NCBI GenBank assembly: GCA_938017675.1
Contig: CALIJB010000026.1
Coordinates: 1 to 64,000 of the forward strand
DNA: 64,000 nt
Reading direction: 5' to 3'
From: an uncultured Candidatus Saccharibacteria bacterium
GTDB lineage: Bacteria; Patescibacteriota; Saccharimonadia; Saccharimonadales; Saccharimonadaceae
This document shows positions 9,001 to 15,421 of this stretch, in pieces. Position 1 is the stretch's first letter. Every line of letters begins with the position of its first letter. Both the position numbers and the translations under genes were made by a program. The notes below the pieces were generated by a model. It saw only the letters and a program-made list of their open reading frames with translations, was not told where the DNA came from and did not search any database.

Positions 9001-9502
9001 CACCGCGGCCTGGAATCAACTTAGCACTGTATAGACTGCGCCCAGCACCCTTTTCGGCAGTGTAGAAGACACCCGCCGAACGAATCAGCTGGCTAACAAC
9101 TACGCGTTCGGTGCCATTGATAATAAATGTTGCCCGGTCGGTCATCCACGGATAGTCACCTAGGTAGATTTCTTGTTCTTTGACCTCGCCAGTCACTTTG
9201 TTAGTCAGTTCGACAGTTACCGACAGCGGCGCTTCAAACGTCAGATTATTCTCTTTGGCGAATTTCTCGTCGTTTTTTGGATCCTCAAATTTGTAATCCT
9301 TGAATCGTAATTCAAGTTTTTGGCCGGTGTAATCCTCGATTGGGTTGAGTTCTGCGAAGATCTCGCTTAGGCCCGTCTCGACGAAATCTCTCCATGATTC
9401 CTTTTGATGAGCCAAGAGGTTCGGCACCTCGACCGCTGTGTCATCATTGGTGAAGAAGACACGTTTGACCGGGGTGTGCTGCGCCGTTGTTGCTTGTGGC
9501 AT
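6068..9502 (-). CDS. rpoB: RNA polymerase beta subunit
   Basis: The second catalytic subunit of RNA polymerase, 1144 aa. The rifampicin-pocket region is recognisable ([20 protein letters not shown], then HPTHYGR), with the usual H, R and S residues kept. The catalytic region [19 protein letters not shown] and the C-terminal [20 protein letters not shown] are present. Start ATG at 9502 has AGGAG upstream. The last 70 or so residues are an unusual, extremely acidic tail (runs of D and E) beyond the normal end. It is first in an operon with rpoC and has a promoter at 9669-9697 and a leader of roughly 160 nt. Confidence 0.97.
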   Translation of the reverse strand: [1144 protein letters not shown]

Positions 9503-9697
9503 AGTACTCCTGCTTGATGGTTAAGTTTGATGAAACCGCACTAGGGTGATGATTCCCGCTCGCGATTGGCGCCGAAGCTTTACTAAATGTAGATACCGCA
9601 TACCAAAAACGCCGCGCCACAGGCGCAGTACACAACCGACCCACATTACACAATCTTCATTAGCTCTAATTATAATCGGGTGAAGCCGCTAAGTCAA
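9503..9697 (-). promoter_or_regulatory. rpoBC promoter and leader with internal hairpin
   Basis: On the minus strand the -35 TTGACT (9697-9692), 17-bp spacer and -10 TATAAT (9674-9669) form a good housekeeping promoter. The leader of about 160 nt contains GCGCC-TGT-GGCGC followed shortly by TTTTT (around 9637-9610), a possible attenuator hairpin, before the AGGAG of rpoB. Confidence 0.7.
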
Positions 9698-9724
9698 GAG
9701 TTTGGCGATAAAAACAAGGAAAAT

Positions 9725-9794
9725 CCCCGCCAGTTTTACCCGGCGGGGCGGCTAGGGATGGCTCCCCCTAGCTGGAGCGCCTCGTTAAGAGGCG
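9725..9794 (-). terminator. Triple-hairpin 3' region of cassette B
   Basis: After the cassette B stop codon, three hairpins follow on the minus strand: CGCCTC/GAGGCG, GCTAGGG/CCCTAGC, and finally CCCCGCC/GGCGGGG (9748-9742 with 9731-9725) followed by ATTTTCC. The last is a normal intrinsic terminator; the first two are extra, matching the elaborate 3' ends of the other cassettes. Confidence 0.75.
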
Positions 9795-10157
9795 TTATTT
9801 GAGGTGAGTGGTGTCGCGCTGTGAGTCATTCCAGACTTTGGCGGCTTTGGCCATCGCGTAAGCAAAGGCTATCATAGCGCAGCTAGCCAGCGCAAACAAG
9901 GCAGCAAAAACTGCTACCCAGATCGTACCAATCACTAGGAGTCTGAGCACTACAAGCGCCGCAGCTGTGGCATAAAAAAACCACGCGGCTGCGCCCAACT
10001 TGCAGTACCGCACCCTGTGCGTAGTATACACGCTAGTCGAGACGGGGCTATAAATCCCCTGGCTCTCCGACTGCAGGAACGCCCTGTGGGCGAGCGCAGA
10101 GGCAATAGTACCGCTGCTAAACGAGGCCAAAATCATAACCTCGACGATTCTAATCAT
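9795..10157 (-). CDS. Cassette B small membrane protein, unknown function (120 aa)
   Basis: I do not recognise the family. Hydrophobic segments are visible near the N-terminus (about residues 5-24) and as a long two-helix region in the C-terminal half (about 65-112), ending in a short polar tail RDTTHLK. The start ATG at 10157 follows GAGGAGGTG with a 9-nt spacing. It forms a single-gene unit with an extended -10 promoter (TGGTATAAT near 10205-10197) and its own multi-hairpin terminator, inserted between rpoB and clpP. The last codons contain TCACCTC, the exact complement of its own Shine-Dalgarno region GAGGTGA; this could be chance. Confidence 0.6.
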   Translation of the reverse strand: MIRIVEVMILASFSSGTIASALAHRAFLQSESQGIYSPVSTSVYTTHRVRYCKLGAAAWFFYATAAALVVLRLLVIGTIWVAVFAALFALASCAMIAFAYAMAKAAKVWNDSQRDTTHLK

Positions 10158-10312
10158 CTCTCTTTCACCTCCTCAGGTCGAAACAACTAGAATATCTAAA
10201 ATTATACCACAGTATCTCGTAAAACCCGACCTCTATCTCGAAATCGCAAATCTGCTAAAACTATCATTGTTATTATGCAGTTGTCAAACCAGTCAATTAC
10301 TGTCTCGGCGAA

Positions 10313-10939
10313 CTATTTTCCAGATTTCGCTGGTTTGCTTTCGCTGCTTTTGCGGCCGATTACTTCGTCGACTACGCCGTATTGCAGCGCTTCGTCGGCG
10401 CTCATCCAGTAGTCGCGCTCCATGTCAGCTTTGACTTTGTCAAGTTTCTGGCCAGTGTTGCCGGCTATGATTTTCGCTAACCGCTCTTTTAACTCTATCG
10501 CCTCGCGCAGGCTGATTTCTTGGTCGGTCACCTTGCCGTGAGTGCCGCTCGACGGCTGGTGGATCATCACCCGGGCGTTCGGCAGCAAATAGCGCTTGCC
10601 CTTGGCACCGCTACTGAGCAAGAAAGCGCCCATACTGGCCTGCAGACCGATGCCGATCGTCTGGACGTCAGGCTTGATATATTGCATAGTATCATAAATC
10701 GCCAAGCCATCGTACACCACGCCGCCCGGGCTGTTAATGTAAAGCTGGATGTCCTTTTCGGAATCTTCATTGGCTAAGTGCAGCAGCTGAGCCACGATGA
10801 CGTTGGCCGTAGCTTCGTTGACTTCCTCGCCCAAGAAAATGATGCGATCCTCGAGCAAGCGCGAATAAATGTCGTAACCGCGCTCGCCGTCGCGCGTACG
10901 GACGATCACGTTGGGCACTAAGTAATTCGATGGTTTCAT
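10313..10939 (-). CDS. clpP: ATP-dependent Clp protease proteolytic subunit
   Basis: Self-compartmentalised serine protease that degrades proteins unfolded by ClpC/ClpX. The catalytic serine is in [11 protein letters not shown] and the histidine in MIHQPSSG, with the usual ClpP spacing; 208 aa is the normal length. It starts at ATG 10939, only 6 nt after a -10 box TACAAT, so the mRNA is predicted leaderless. A perfect CIRCE operator overlaps the promoter, indicating HrcA repression and heat induction together with clpC, which carries the same operator at 36569-36595. Confidence 0.96.
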   Translation of the reverse strand: MKPSNYLVPNVIVRTRDGERGYDIYSRLLEDRIIFLGEEVNEATANVIVAQLLHLANEDSEKDIQLYINSPGGVVYDGLAIYDTMQYIKPDVQTIGIGLQASMGAFLLSSGAKGKRYLLPNARVMIHQPSSGTHGKVTDQEISLREAIELKERLAKIIAGNTGQKLDKVKADMERDYWMSADEALQYGVVDEVIGRKSSESKPAKSGK

Positions 10940-10960
10940 GGTCTAATTGTAGCGCACTAA

Positions 10961-10987
10961 TTAGCACTCGTCAAGGCAGAGTGCTAA
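10961..10987. promoter_or_regulatory. CIRCE operator (HrcA) upstream of clpP
   Basis: A perfect inverted repeat TTAGCACTC-N9-GAGTGCTAA. On the minus strand it overlaps the clpP -35 (TTGACG), which is 17 bp from TACAAT. The N9 spacer is identical to that of the clpC CIRCE, so both copies share 27 identical bases. Confidence 0.95.
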
Positions 10988-10991
10988 TAAT

Positions 10992-11093
10992 TTGCTATTT
11001 AACGCGAAATGTAGTATAATAAGAAGATGGACGGCGCAATCCCGCGCTGTCTAGCTCCGTTTTTTAAGAGAGGGGGTACGCTATGAGCGTACC
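10992..11093 (+). promoter_or_regulatory. Promoter and leader of cassette C with start-codon hairpin
   Basis: TTGCTA (10992-10997), 17 bp, then TATAAT (11015-11020). The leader has an 8-bp hairpin GACGGCGC/GCGCTGTC (11030-11051), an alternative ACGG/CCGT pairing directly before a T6 run (attenuator-like), and a G-rich Shine-Dalgarno. The ATG (11083-11085) itself is the 3-nt loop of a perfect 8-bp stem GGTACGCT/AGCGTACC. Confidence 0.65.
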
Positions 11094-11538
11094 TATCCCA
11101 CCACCCGACCCGCGCGATGAGACGCCGCCAAAGTGGCGGCGTCTGGTTTCTGTGCTCCTGCTGGCCGTTTGGCCGGCAGGAGCGTTCGTCCTTCTCCTCG
11201 GCTCCGCAGCCGGGGAGAAGAGCCCCCTCGGCCAGGGCTTTACTGCCCTGGTCGAGGCTCCCTGGTGGGCGCTGGCTGGGGCCGCCATGGCCCTGGTCAG
11301 CGCTACCCTGCTGGGCGTTCCCGCCACCCTGCGGCTGGCGGCGGACAGCACGATCGGGGCGAGCGCACTCGCCCTGGTGTTGTCGTGGGGTTTCGACCCC
11401 GCGATAGTAACACACGCGGCAGGCACCCCGCTCTGGGGTTGCCTGTTGTTCTTCATCGGCATCGCCCTGATTGATGCCGGAATCAACCTTCAGGAGCGGC
11501 GGGCTAGCCGCCCGCCGCGAAGTGAGAACGGGGCGTAG
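11083..11538 (+). CDS. Cassette C small multi-pass membrane protein, unknown function (151 aa)
   Basis: The N-terminus is proline-rich and charged, ending in KWRR at about residue 20. Three to four hydrophobic helices follow (about 21-44, 60-82, 85-106 and 117-137), and the tail is basic (RRASRPPRSENGA). The family is not recognised. It is very GC-rich (CTG, GCC, GGC codons) compared with trigger factor next door, consistent with foreign origin. The ATG at 11083 is preceded by a G-rich ribosome-binding site and sits in the loop of a hairpin formed with its own codons 2-4, so translation may be structure-controlled. A long terminator follows at once. Several overlapping ORFs on both strands are composition artefacts. 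Confidence 0.6.
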   Translation: MSVPIPPPDPRDETPPKWRRLVSVLLLAVWPAGAFVLLLGSAAGEKSPLGQGFTALVEAPWWALAGAAMALVSATLLGVPATLRLAADSTIGASALALVLSWGFDPAIVTHAAGTPLWGCLLFFIGIALIDAGINLQERRASRPPRSENGA

Positions 11539-11544
11539 AGTCCC

Positions 11545-11609
11545 GCGCCCCGCCAGACTAACAGTCTCGCCGGGGGCGGGGCTGTTAGTCTTTCTGGCAG
11601 TGTTTTTTT
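11545..11609 (+). terminator. Terminator of cassette C
   Basis: The outer stem AGACTAACAG/CTGTTAGTCT (11555-11564 with 11582-11591) has GC-rich inner pairing and is followed within a dozen bases by a run of seven T's (11603-11609). Confidence 0.8.
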
Positions 11610-11626
11610 ACGCTATACTCAAAATA

Positions 11627-11656
11627 CCCCGCTTGCGCTAGCGAGGTATTTTTTGG
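11627..11656. terminator. Trigger factor terminator
   Basis: Stem AATACCTCGCT/AGCGGGGTATT (minus strand, one wobble pair) flanked by A and T runs. It lies directly downstream of the tig stop codon and can work in both directions. Confidence 0.8.
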
Positions 11657-11667
11657 CAGGCTATCTG

Positions 11668-13113
11668 CTATTTGCTTGCCGCTTCTGATTTCTTTGCTTT
11701 GGCGCTAGATTTCTTGCTAGCCGGTTTCTTGGCGGCTGGTTTGCCGTCTTTGCTATTTTTACCAGCCTTAGCGGGTTTATCCGCTTTGCCTTTGCCGGCA
11801 GCTTTCGCAGTTTTTGCTTTCTTAGCATCTGGAGCGTTTAGCTCAACCAATTTATCAACGGTCTTTTCGGTAATTAAACGGTTGGCGATTTCGCGCTGGG
11901 CTTCTGGCTGATCGAAACGTTTAGCCATTTCGGCGTTGTTGGCATATTGCTGTTTATAGGTATTGATGTGCGCTGCCAGCTCGTCGGCGGTTGCTTCGAT
12001 TGCCAGCTCTTTACTTAGCTCGGCTAGTACTAGTCCAGCTTTGATGCGCGCCTCGGCTGTATCGTTAGCTTCGGCCTCTACCCAAGCATCACGATTGGCA
12101 AACCCGCGCGATTCGTAGTATTGATCCAGCGTCATGCCGCGGTACCGCAAATTTTGCACCAAATCCTGCTCTAGCGAGCGGATCTGATCTTGGCGCAGTA
12201 CATCCGGTACAGCCACGTCGCTGGCTGCCGCTAATTGCTTAACCAAATCATCTTTCAATTCGTCTAGCGCCTGGCGCTCTTGCTGCGCAGTGATTTCGGC
12301 TTCGATATCTTGGCGCAAATCATCCATCGAGGTATAAGGGCCAGCCTTGGCCGCGAACTCATCATTCAGCTTGGGCAATTCTATCTTGTTGACTTTCTTG
12401 ACAGTTGTTTCAAACACTACGTCAGCGCCCGCCAAATCTTTGGCATGATAATCTTTCGGGAATTGCAGGGTGACGTCCTTTTTGTCGCCCGCTTTGAGGC
12501 CAACTAGCGCTTCTTCAAAACCCGGGATAAAAGTGCCGCTACCGATGGTCAGCGGATAATCTTTGCCGGTACCGCCCTGGAAAGCTTCGCCGTCGCGCTT
12601 GCCAACGAAATCAATAATCACCTCGTCGCCGTCTCGTGCTGCTTCGGTGGTTTCAGTCTTTTCAGCCAAACCTTTACGAATGCGCTCAATTACTTCTTTG
12701 ACATCTTTTTTGTCAACCTTGATCGCCTTTTTGGTTGCTTTGAGTTTTTTGTAATCGCCAAGCTTAACTTCAGGCATGATATCGGCCTCGGCTGTAAATT
12801 CCAGCGTCTCGCCAGGTACGAACTTCTTCAGCTCGACTTCCGGACGGTCTAATACTTGCAATTTATTGCTCAGGAATGCCTCGGCGACAGCGCGATTAAT
12901 TGCCGCCTCTAATGTCTCTTGGCTAAGCGTGTGCGGGTCGGCGTGCTTTTTGACTACCGCAATCGGCACGTGGCCCTGGCGAAAGCCGTTAACTTTGATT
13001 TTTTTAGCCATTCGCTTGAGCGCAACTTGTTCTGCTGTCTCGAGCTCTGGCTGGCCTGCCGCTACCGTTACCAGGACGCGGGTGGCTGATAATTTCTTCA
13101 CAGTCGTCTTCAT
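11668..13113 (-). CDS. tig: Trigger factor (ribosome-associated chaperone)
   Basis: Binds the ribosomal exit tunnel and assists folding of nascent chains. An N-terminal ribosome-binding domain (about residues 1-145, with GFRQGHVPIAV matching the ribosome-contact loop) is followed by an FKBP-type PPIase domain (about 150-245, VIIDFVGKRDGEAF, TFIPGFEEAL) and the helical C-terminal arms. The final 50 residues are a lysine/alanine-rich tail not found in most trigger factors; similar basic tails occur on other proteins here (PIN-TRAM, L19). 481 aa. Monocistronic, ending in a bidirectional terminator. Confidence 0.93.
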   Translation of the reverse strand: MKTTVKKLSATRVLVTVAAGQPELETAEQVALKRMAKKIKVNGFRQGHVPIAVVKKHADPHTLSQETLEAAINRAVAEAFLSNKLQVLDRPEVELKKFVPGETLEFTAEADIMPEVKLGDYKKLKATKKAIKVDKKDVKEVIERIRKGLAEKTETTEAARDGDEVIIDFVGKRDGEAFQGGTGKDYPLTIGSGTFIPGFEEALVGLKAGDKKDVTLQFPKDYHAKDLAGADVVFETTVKKVNKIELPKLNDEFAAKAGPYTSMDDLRQDIEAEITAQQERQALDELKDDLVKQLAAASDVAVPDVLRQDQIRSLEQDLVQNLRYRGMTLDQYYESRGFANRDAWVEAEANDTAEARIKAGLVLAELSKELAIEATADELAAHINTYKQQYANNAEMAKRFDQPEAQREIANRLITEKTVDKLVELNAPDAKKAKTAKAAGKGKADKPAKAGKNSKDGKPAAKKPASKKSSAKAKKSEAASK

Positions 13114-13161
13114 AACGACGTATTATAACAGATTATGCTCAGGCTGGCTATTTTGGACAAG

Positions 13162-14340
13162 CTACAAGATATCTGACAAGTCGAAAACATCGTCGTCTTC
13201 GTCGTACTGCTGATGATGACGGCGATCGCTGACAGCGGTGACTACCCGCTCGAAGCTGACTTGCTGTTCGCTGTTTTCGCGAATATTTTGCAGATTATAC
13301 AAACCCTTGGCGACAGACTGCTCGTCGACGGTCATCACGTAGCGGACACGCTTTTTGATAGCTTCTTTGACTTGGCGGTCAATTGGCCGGCCGGTATAAT
13401 CAACCTCGACTGAAACGCGTTCGCTACGCAGCTTTTCGGCGATTCGTTCGGCGTCGTCAAGCACATTGCCTACAGTCACGATGTAAGCTTGCGTAGCGCT
13501 CTCGAGATGACGCATACCAGTATGGCGCGCTAGCAGCTCAATGATATTCGACATATCTGATTGGCCGCCGACCGAACTTTGCAAGTCGTTATTGACATAG
13601 CGCCCGCCCTTATATAGCAAGGCACTATGCATAGCATCAGCTTCGGTGAAATCGAAAATAATACCGCCAGTGTATTCTGGATGCGCCAGCGTGATATCGA
13701 GGATAACGTTATCAATTCCCAGTCGCTCTAACCGTTCATACAATGCCACTAAATTCACATAACATTCGCTATGGCGGATAACTTCTGGTAGGTCTTCGGC
13801 CGACCTGGCGGTCAAAAGCTTAGATAATTTTTGTAGAACTTCGCTAGAGTGCGACAACCCGACGATATCAATCGCGCGGTCGCGAAACTTATCTGGGGCT
13901 AATGTTCGCTTCTGTGCCAGCAGGCGCGCCATCAGGCTAGTTTGTACGGCGTCAAGATCAAGGTATTCGCTCAGTAGCAAATCGAGCATCTCTGAGTCAT
14001 TGATGCGCAAATTATAAGCCGAACGCTTGATACCCATAGCGTCGAGACCGCGCTTGGCGATAGCGATTGCTTCGACATCAGCCCGCGGCGACTCGCAGCC
14101 GGCATGCTCGTAGCGCAACAGATATGCTGCGCTCGGATATGTCGATACGCTGAAAGCGCCCGCTACGATGTCGTAACGGCGACGATTCTGTAATTTTGAC
14201 TCAGTGTCAATATCATATTCTTCATAGCCGTACAGTGTTGCCGTGTTGCGCCACGATTGCTCGACGAGTTGGCAAGCGCGCACTGTATTCGGATAGTGCA
14301 CGTCTGTATCGGCGGTTACATTGGATGCTGGTGCCATCAT
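13162..14340 (-). CDS. Divergent histidyl-tRNA synthetase-like class II protein
   Basis: This looks like a class II synthetase of the HisRS/HisZ group: a catalytic-core region with the HisRS-type YTGGIIFDF segment and a C-terminal HGTP-type anticodon-binding domain (about residues 300-370, YIVTVGNVLDDAERIAEKL). The motif-2 and motif-3 residues expected for histidine activation are hard to see, and the C-terminus is an acidic tail. It may be the real HisRS of this lineage, or a HisZ-like regulatory paralogue. The start chosen, ATG at 14340, is 7 nt after TATAAT (leaderless); 12 further codons upstream in frame would overlap the promoter. Confidence 0.6.
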   Translation of the reverse strand: MMAPASNVTADTDVHYPNTVRACQLVEQSWRNTATLYGYEEYDIDTESKLQNRRRYDIVAGAFSVSTYPSAAYLLRYEHAGCESPRADVEAIAIAKRGLDAMGIKRSAYNLRINDSEMLDLLLSEYLDLDAVQTSLMARLLAQKRTLAPDKFRDRAIDIVGLSHSSEVLQKLSKLLTARSAEDLPEVIRHSECYVNLVALYERLERLGIDNVILDITLAHPEYTGGIIFDFTEADAMHSALLYKGGRYVNNDLQSSVGGQSDMSNIIELLARHTGMRHLESATQAYIVTVGNVLDDAERIAEKLRSERVSVEVDYTGRPIDRQVKEAIKKRVRYVMTVDEQSVAKGLYNLQNIRENSEQQVSFERVVTAVSDRRHHQQYDEDDDVFDLSDIL

Positions 14341-14399
14341 ATACTCTATTATAGCATAAATGGAATTATTTTGCAAGAGTGCTATCTACAAACTCTTTA

Positions 14400-14651
14400 C
14401 AGGCGCACCTAAATCAGCTAGAATGAGTTTGCGCGCTAGATATGATTATGCGCGGCGGACTGCGTGGGCAACTCACGTATGTGTGGATGCGCTGTGCGTC
14501 AGTCTTCTAGAGATTAGTAGATAATCGCAATGTAGTGCTTCACGAGTTATACGCAGATGTGGCGACTGCGTGGGCAACGCAAGTATACGTAGACGCGCTG
14601 CGCGTTGCTAAGAATCGGTAGATGTCGCGATATAGTACTTTACAATAACAC
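14400..14651 (+). repeat. Two degenerate direct repeats containing tRNA-Leu-like 5' sequence
   Basis: The gap between the HisRS-like gene and tRNA-Leu(CAG) holds two diverged copies of a unit of roughly 100-120 bp. Each has ACTGCGTGGGCAAC, then a GTAT-rich middle and GACGCGCTGCGCGT or close to it (about 14458-14508 and 14573-14611). The second copy begins with GCAGATGTGGCG, the exact first 12 bases of the tRNA-Leu that follows at 14652. Both are followed by similar AT-rich blocks with promoter-like TATAGT or TAGTGC. They look like decayed partial duplications of a tRNA-Leu 5' half or a promoter region. No ORF is present. Confidence 0.5.
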
Positions 14652-14738
14652 GCAGATGTGGCGGAATTGGTAGACGCGCTAGCTTCAGGTGCTAGTGCCC
14701 TTCGGGGCGTGGAGGTTCAAGTCCTCTCATCTGTACCA
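14652..14738 (+). tRNA. tRNA-Leu (anticodon CAG)
   Basis: An 87-nt class II tRNA. The acceptor stem GCAGATG/CATCTGT ends in a discriminator A and encoded CCA. The anticodon stem CTAGC/GCTAG holds the loop TTCAGGT with anticodon CAG. A variable arm and the T-loop GGTTCAAGTCC are present. A GCCCGC/GCGGGC hairpin with a T run follows at about 14770-14798. Confidence 0.96.
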
Positions 14739-14769
14739 TAACTTGTATTTAGTGGAACAATGTTAATAC

Positions 14770-14799
14770 TGCCCGCCCAGGTAAAGCGGGCTTTTTGTT
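14770..14799 (+). terminator. tRNA-Leu(CAG) terminator
   Basis: Stem GCCCGC/GCGGGC with a short A-rich loop followed by TTTTTG, just downstream of tRNA-Leu(CAG). Confidence 0.8.
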
Positions 14800-14845
14800 G
14801 AGCAAATAGTTGCCTCGCAGCTAATGTTTGTGGTTAAATAGAAGT

Positions 14846-15247
14846 ATGACGAACGAAGAGCTAGCGATTAAAATTGAGAACTTAAGCGATATCGTTGCTA
14901 ATCTAGCAAAAACGATGGACGAACGGTTTAAACAAATTGACGAGCGTTTTGAGCAAATCGATGAGCAGCTTGCTGATATCCGCAAAGATCACAAGACTCT
15001 GGTTGATATCGTGAAAGATATGGATCTGGCGGCAGATGAACGATTCCAGGAATTAAAGGCTGGGCAAGCCGAGCTAGCAGCCAGCCAAGAGAGCTTACGG
15101 GCCGACCTTGCTGTCGTTCGCCGCGAGCTATATCATGAGTCTGGCAGCCGCGAGATGGTAGACGACACGCTTTATAACTCGCTTGATAAGCGCTTGCGCC
15201 GAGTAGAGGCAAAGTTTCCTGATTTAGCGTCGAGCCAAGCAGCCTAG
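14846..15247 (+). CDS. Coiled-coil protein (133 aa)
   Basis: Almost entirely predicted alpha-helix with heptad patterns. Residues 20-50 carry a short tandem repeat (KQIDERFEQIDEQ), and further amphipathic helices run to about residue 110. No signal peptide or membrane segment. A longer in-frame start at 14828 exists, but ATG 14846 lies 6 nt after TTAAAT, matching the leaderless pattern. Such short coiled-coil proteins of unknown role are common in CPR genomes. It could be a structural or scaffolding protein, or the tail of a surface system; nothing next to it decides. Confidence 0.65.
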   Translation: MTNEELAIKIENLSDIVANLAKTMDERFKQIDERFEQIDEQLADIRKDHKTLVDIVKDMDLAADERFQELKAGQAELAASQESLRADLAVVRRELYHESGSREMVDDTLYNSLDKRLRRVEAKFPDLASSQAA

Positions 15248-15421
15248 CTGTTCTGCTCAAAATACGATTACTCTTCTCTTCTTCTACGCTGGTTTTAAAT
15301 AAGTGTAAGCGATAGCGTGCATATATTTGGTCTGTTAATTGATCAAGAAGTCACTTTTTGCTAGCGGCGTTAACAGTTCTAACAATCCATTTTGTAGAAA
15401 ATATATTCTGGCAGTATATGC

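Noticed and set aside
11064..11486. Several overlapping ORFs on both strands across cassette C
   Set aside because: High GC content removes stop codons in all frames. Only the 11083-11538 frame has a promoter, ribosome-binding site, membrane-helix pattern and terminator.
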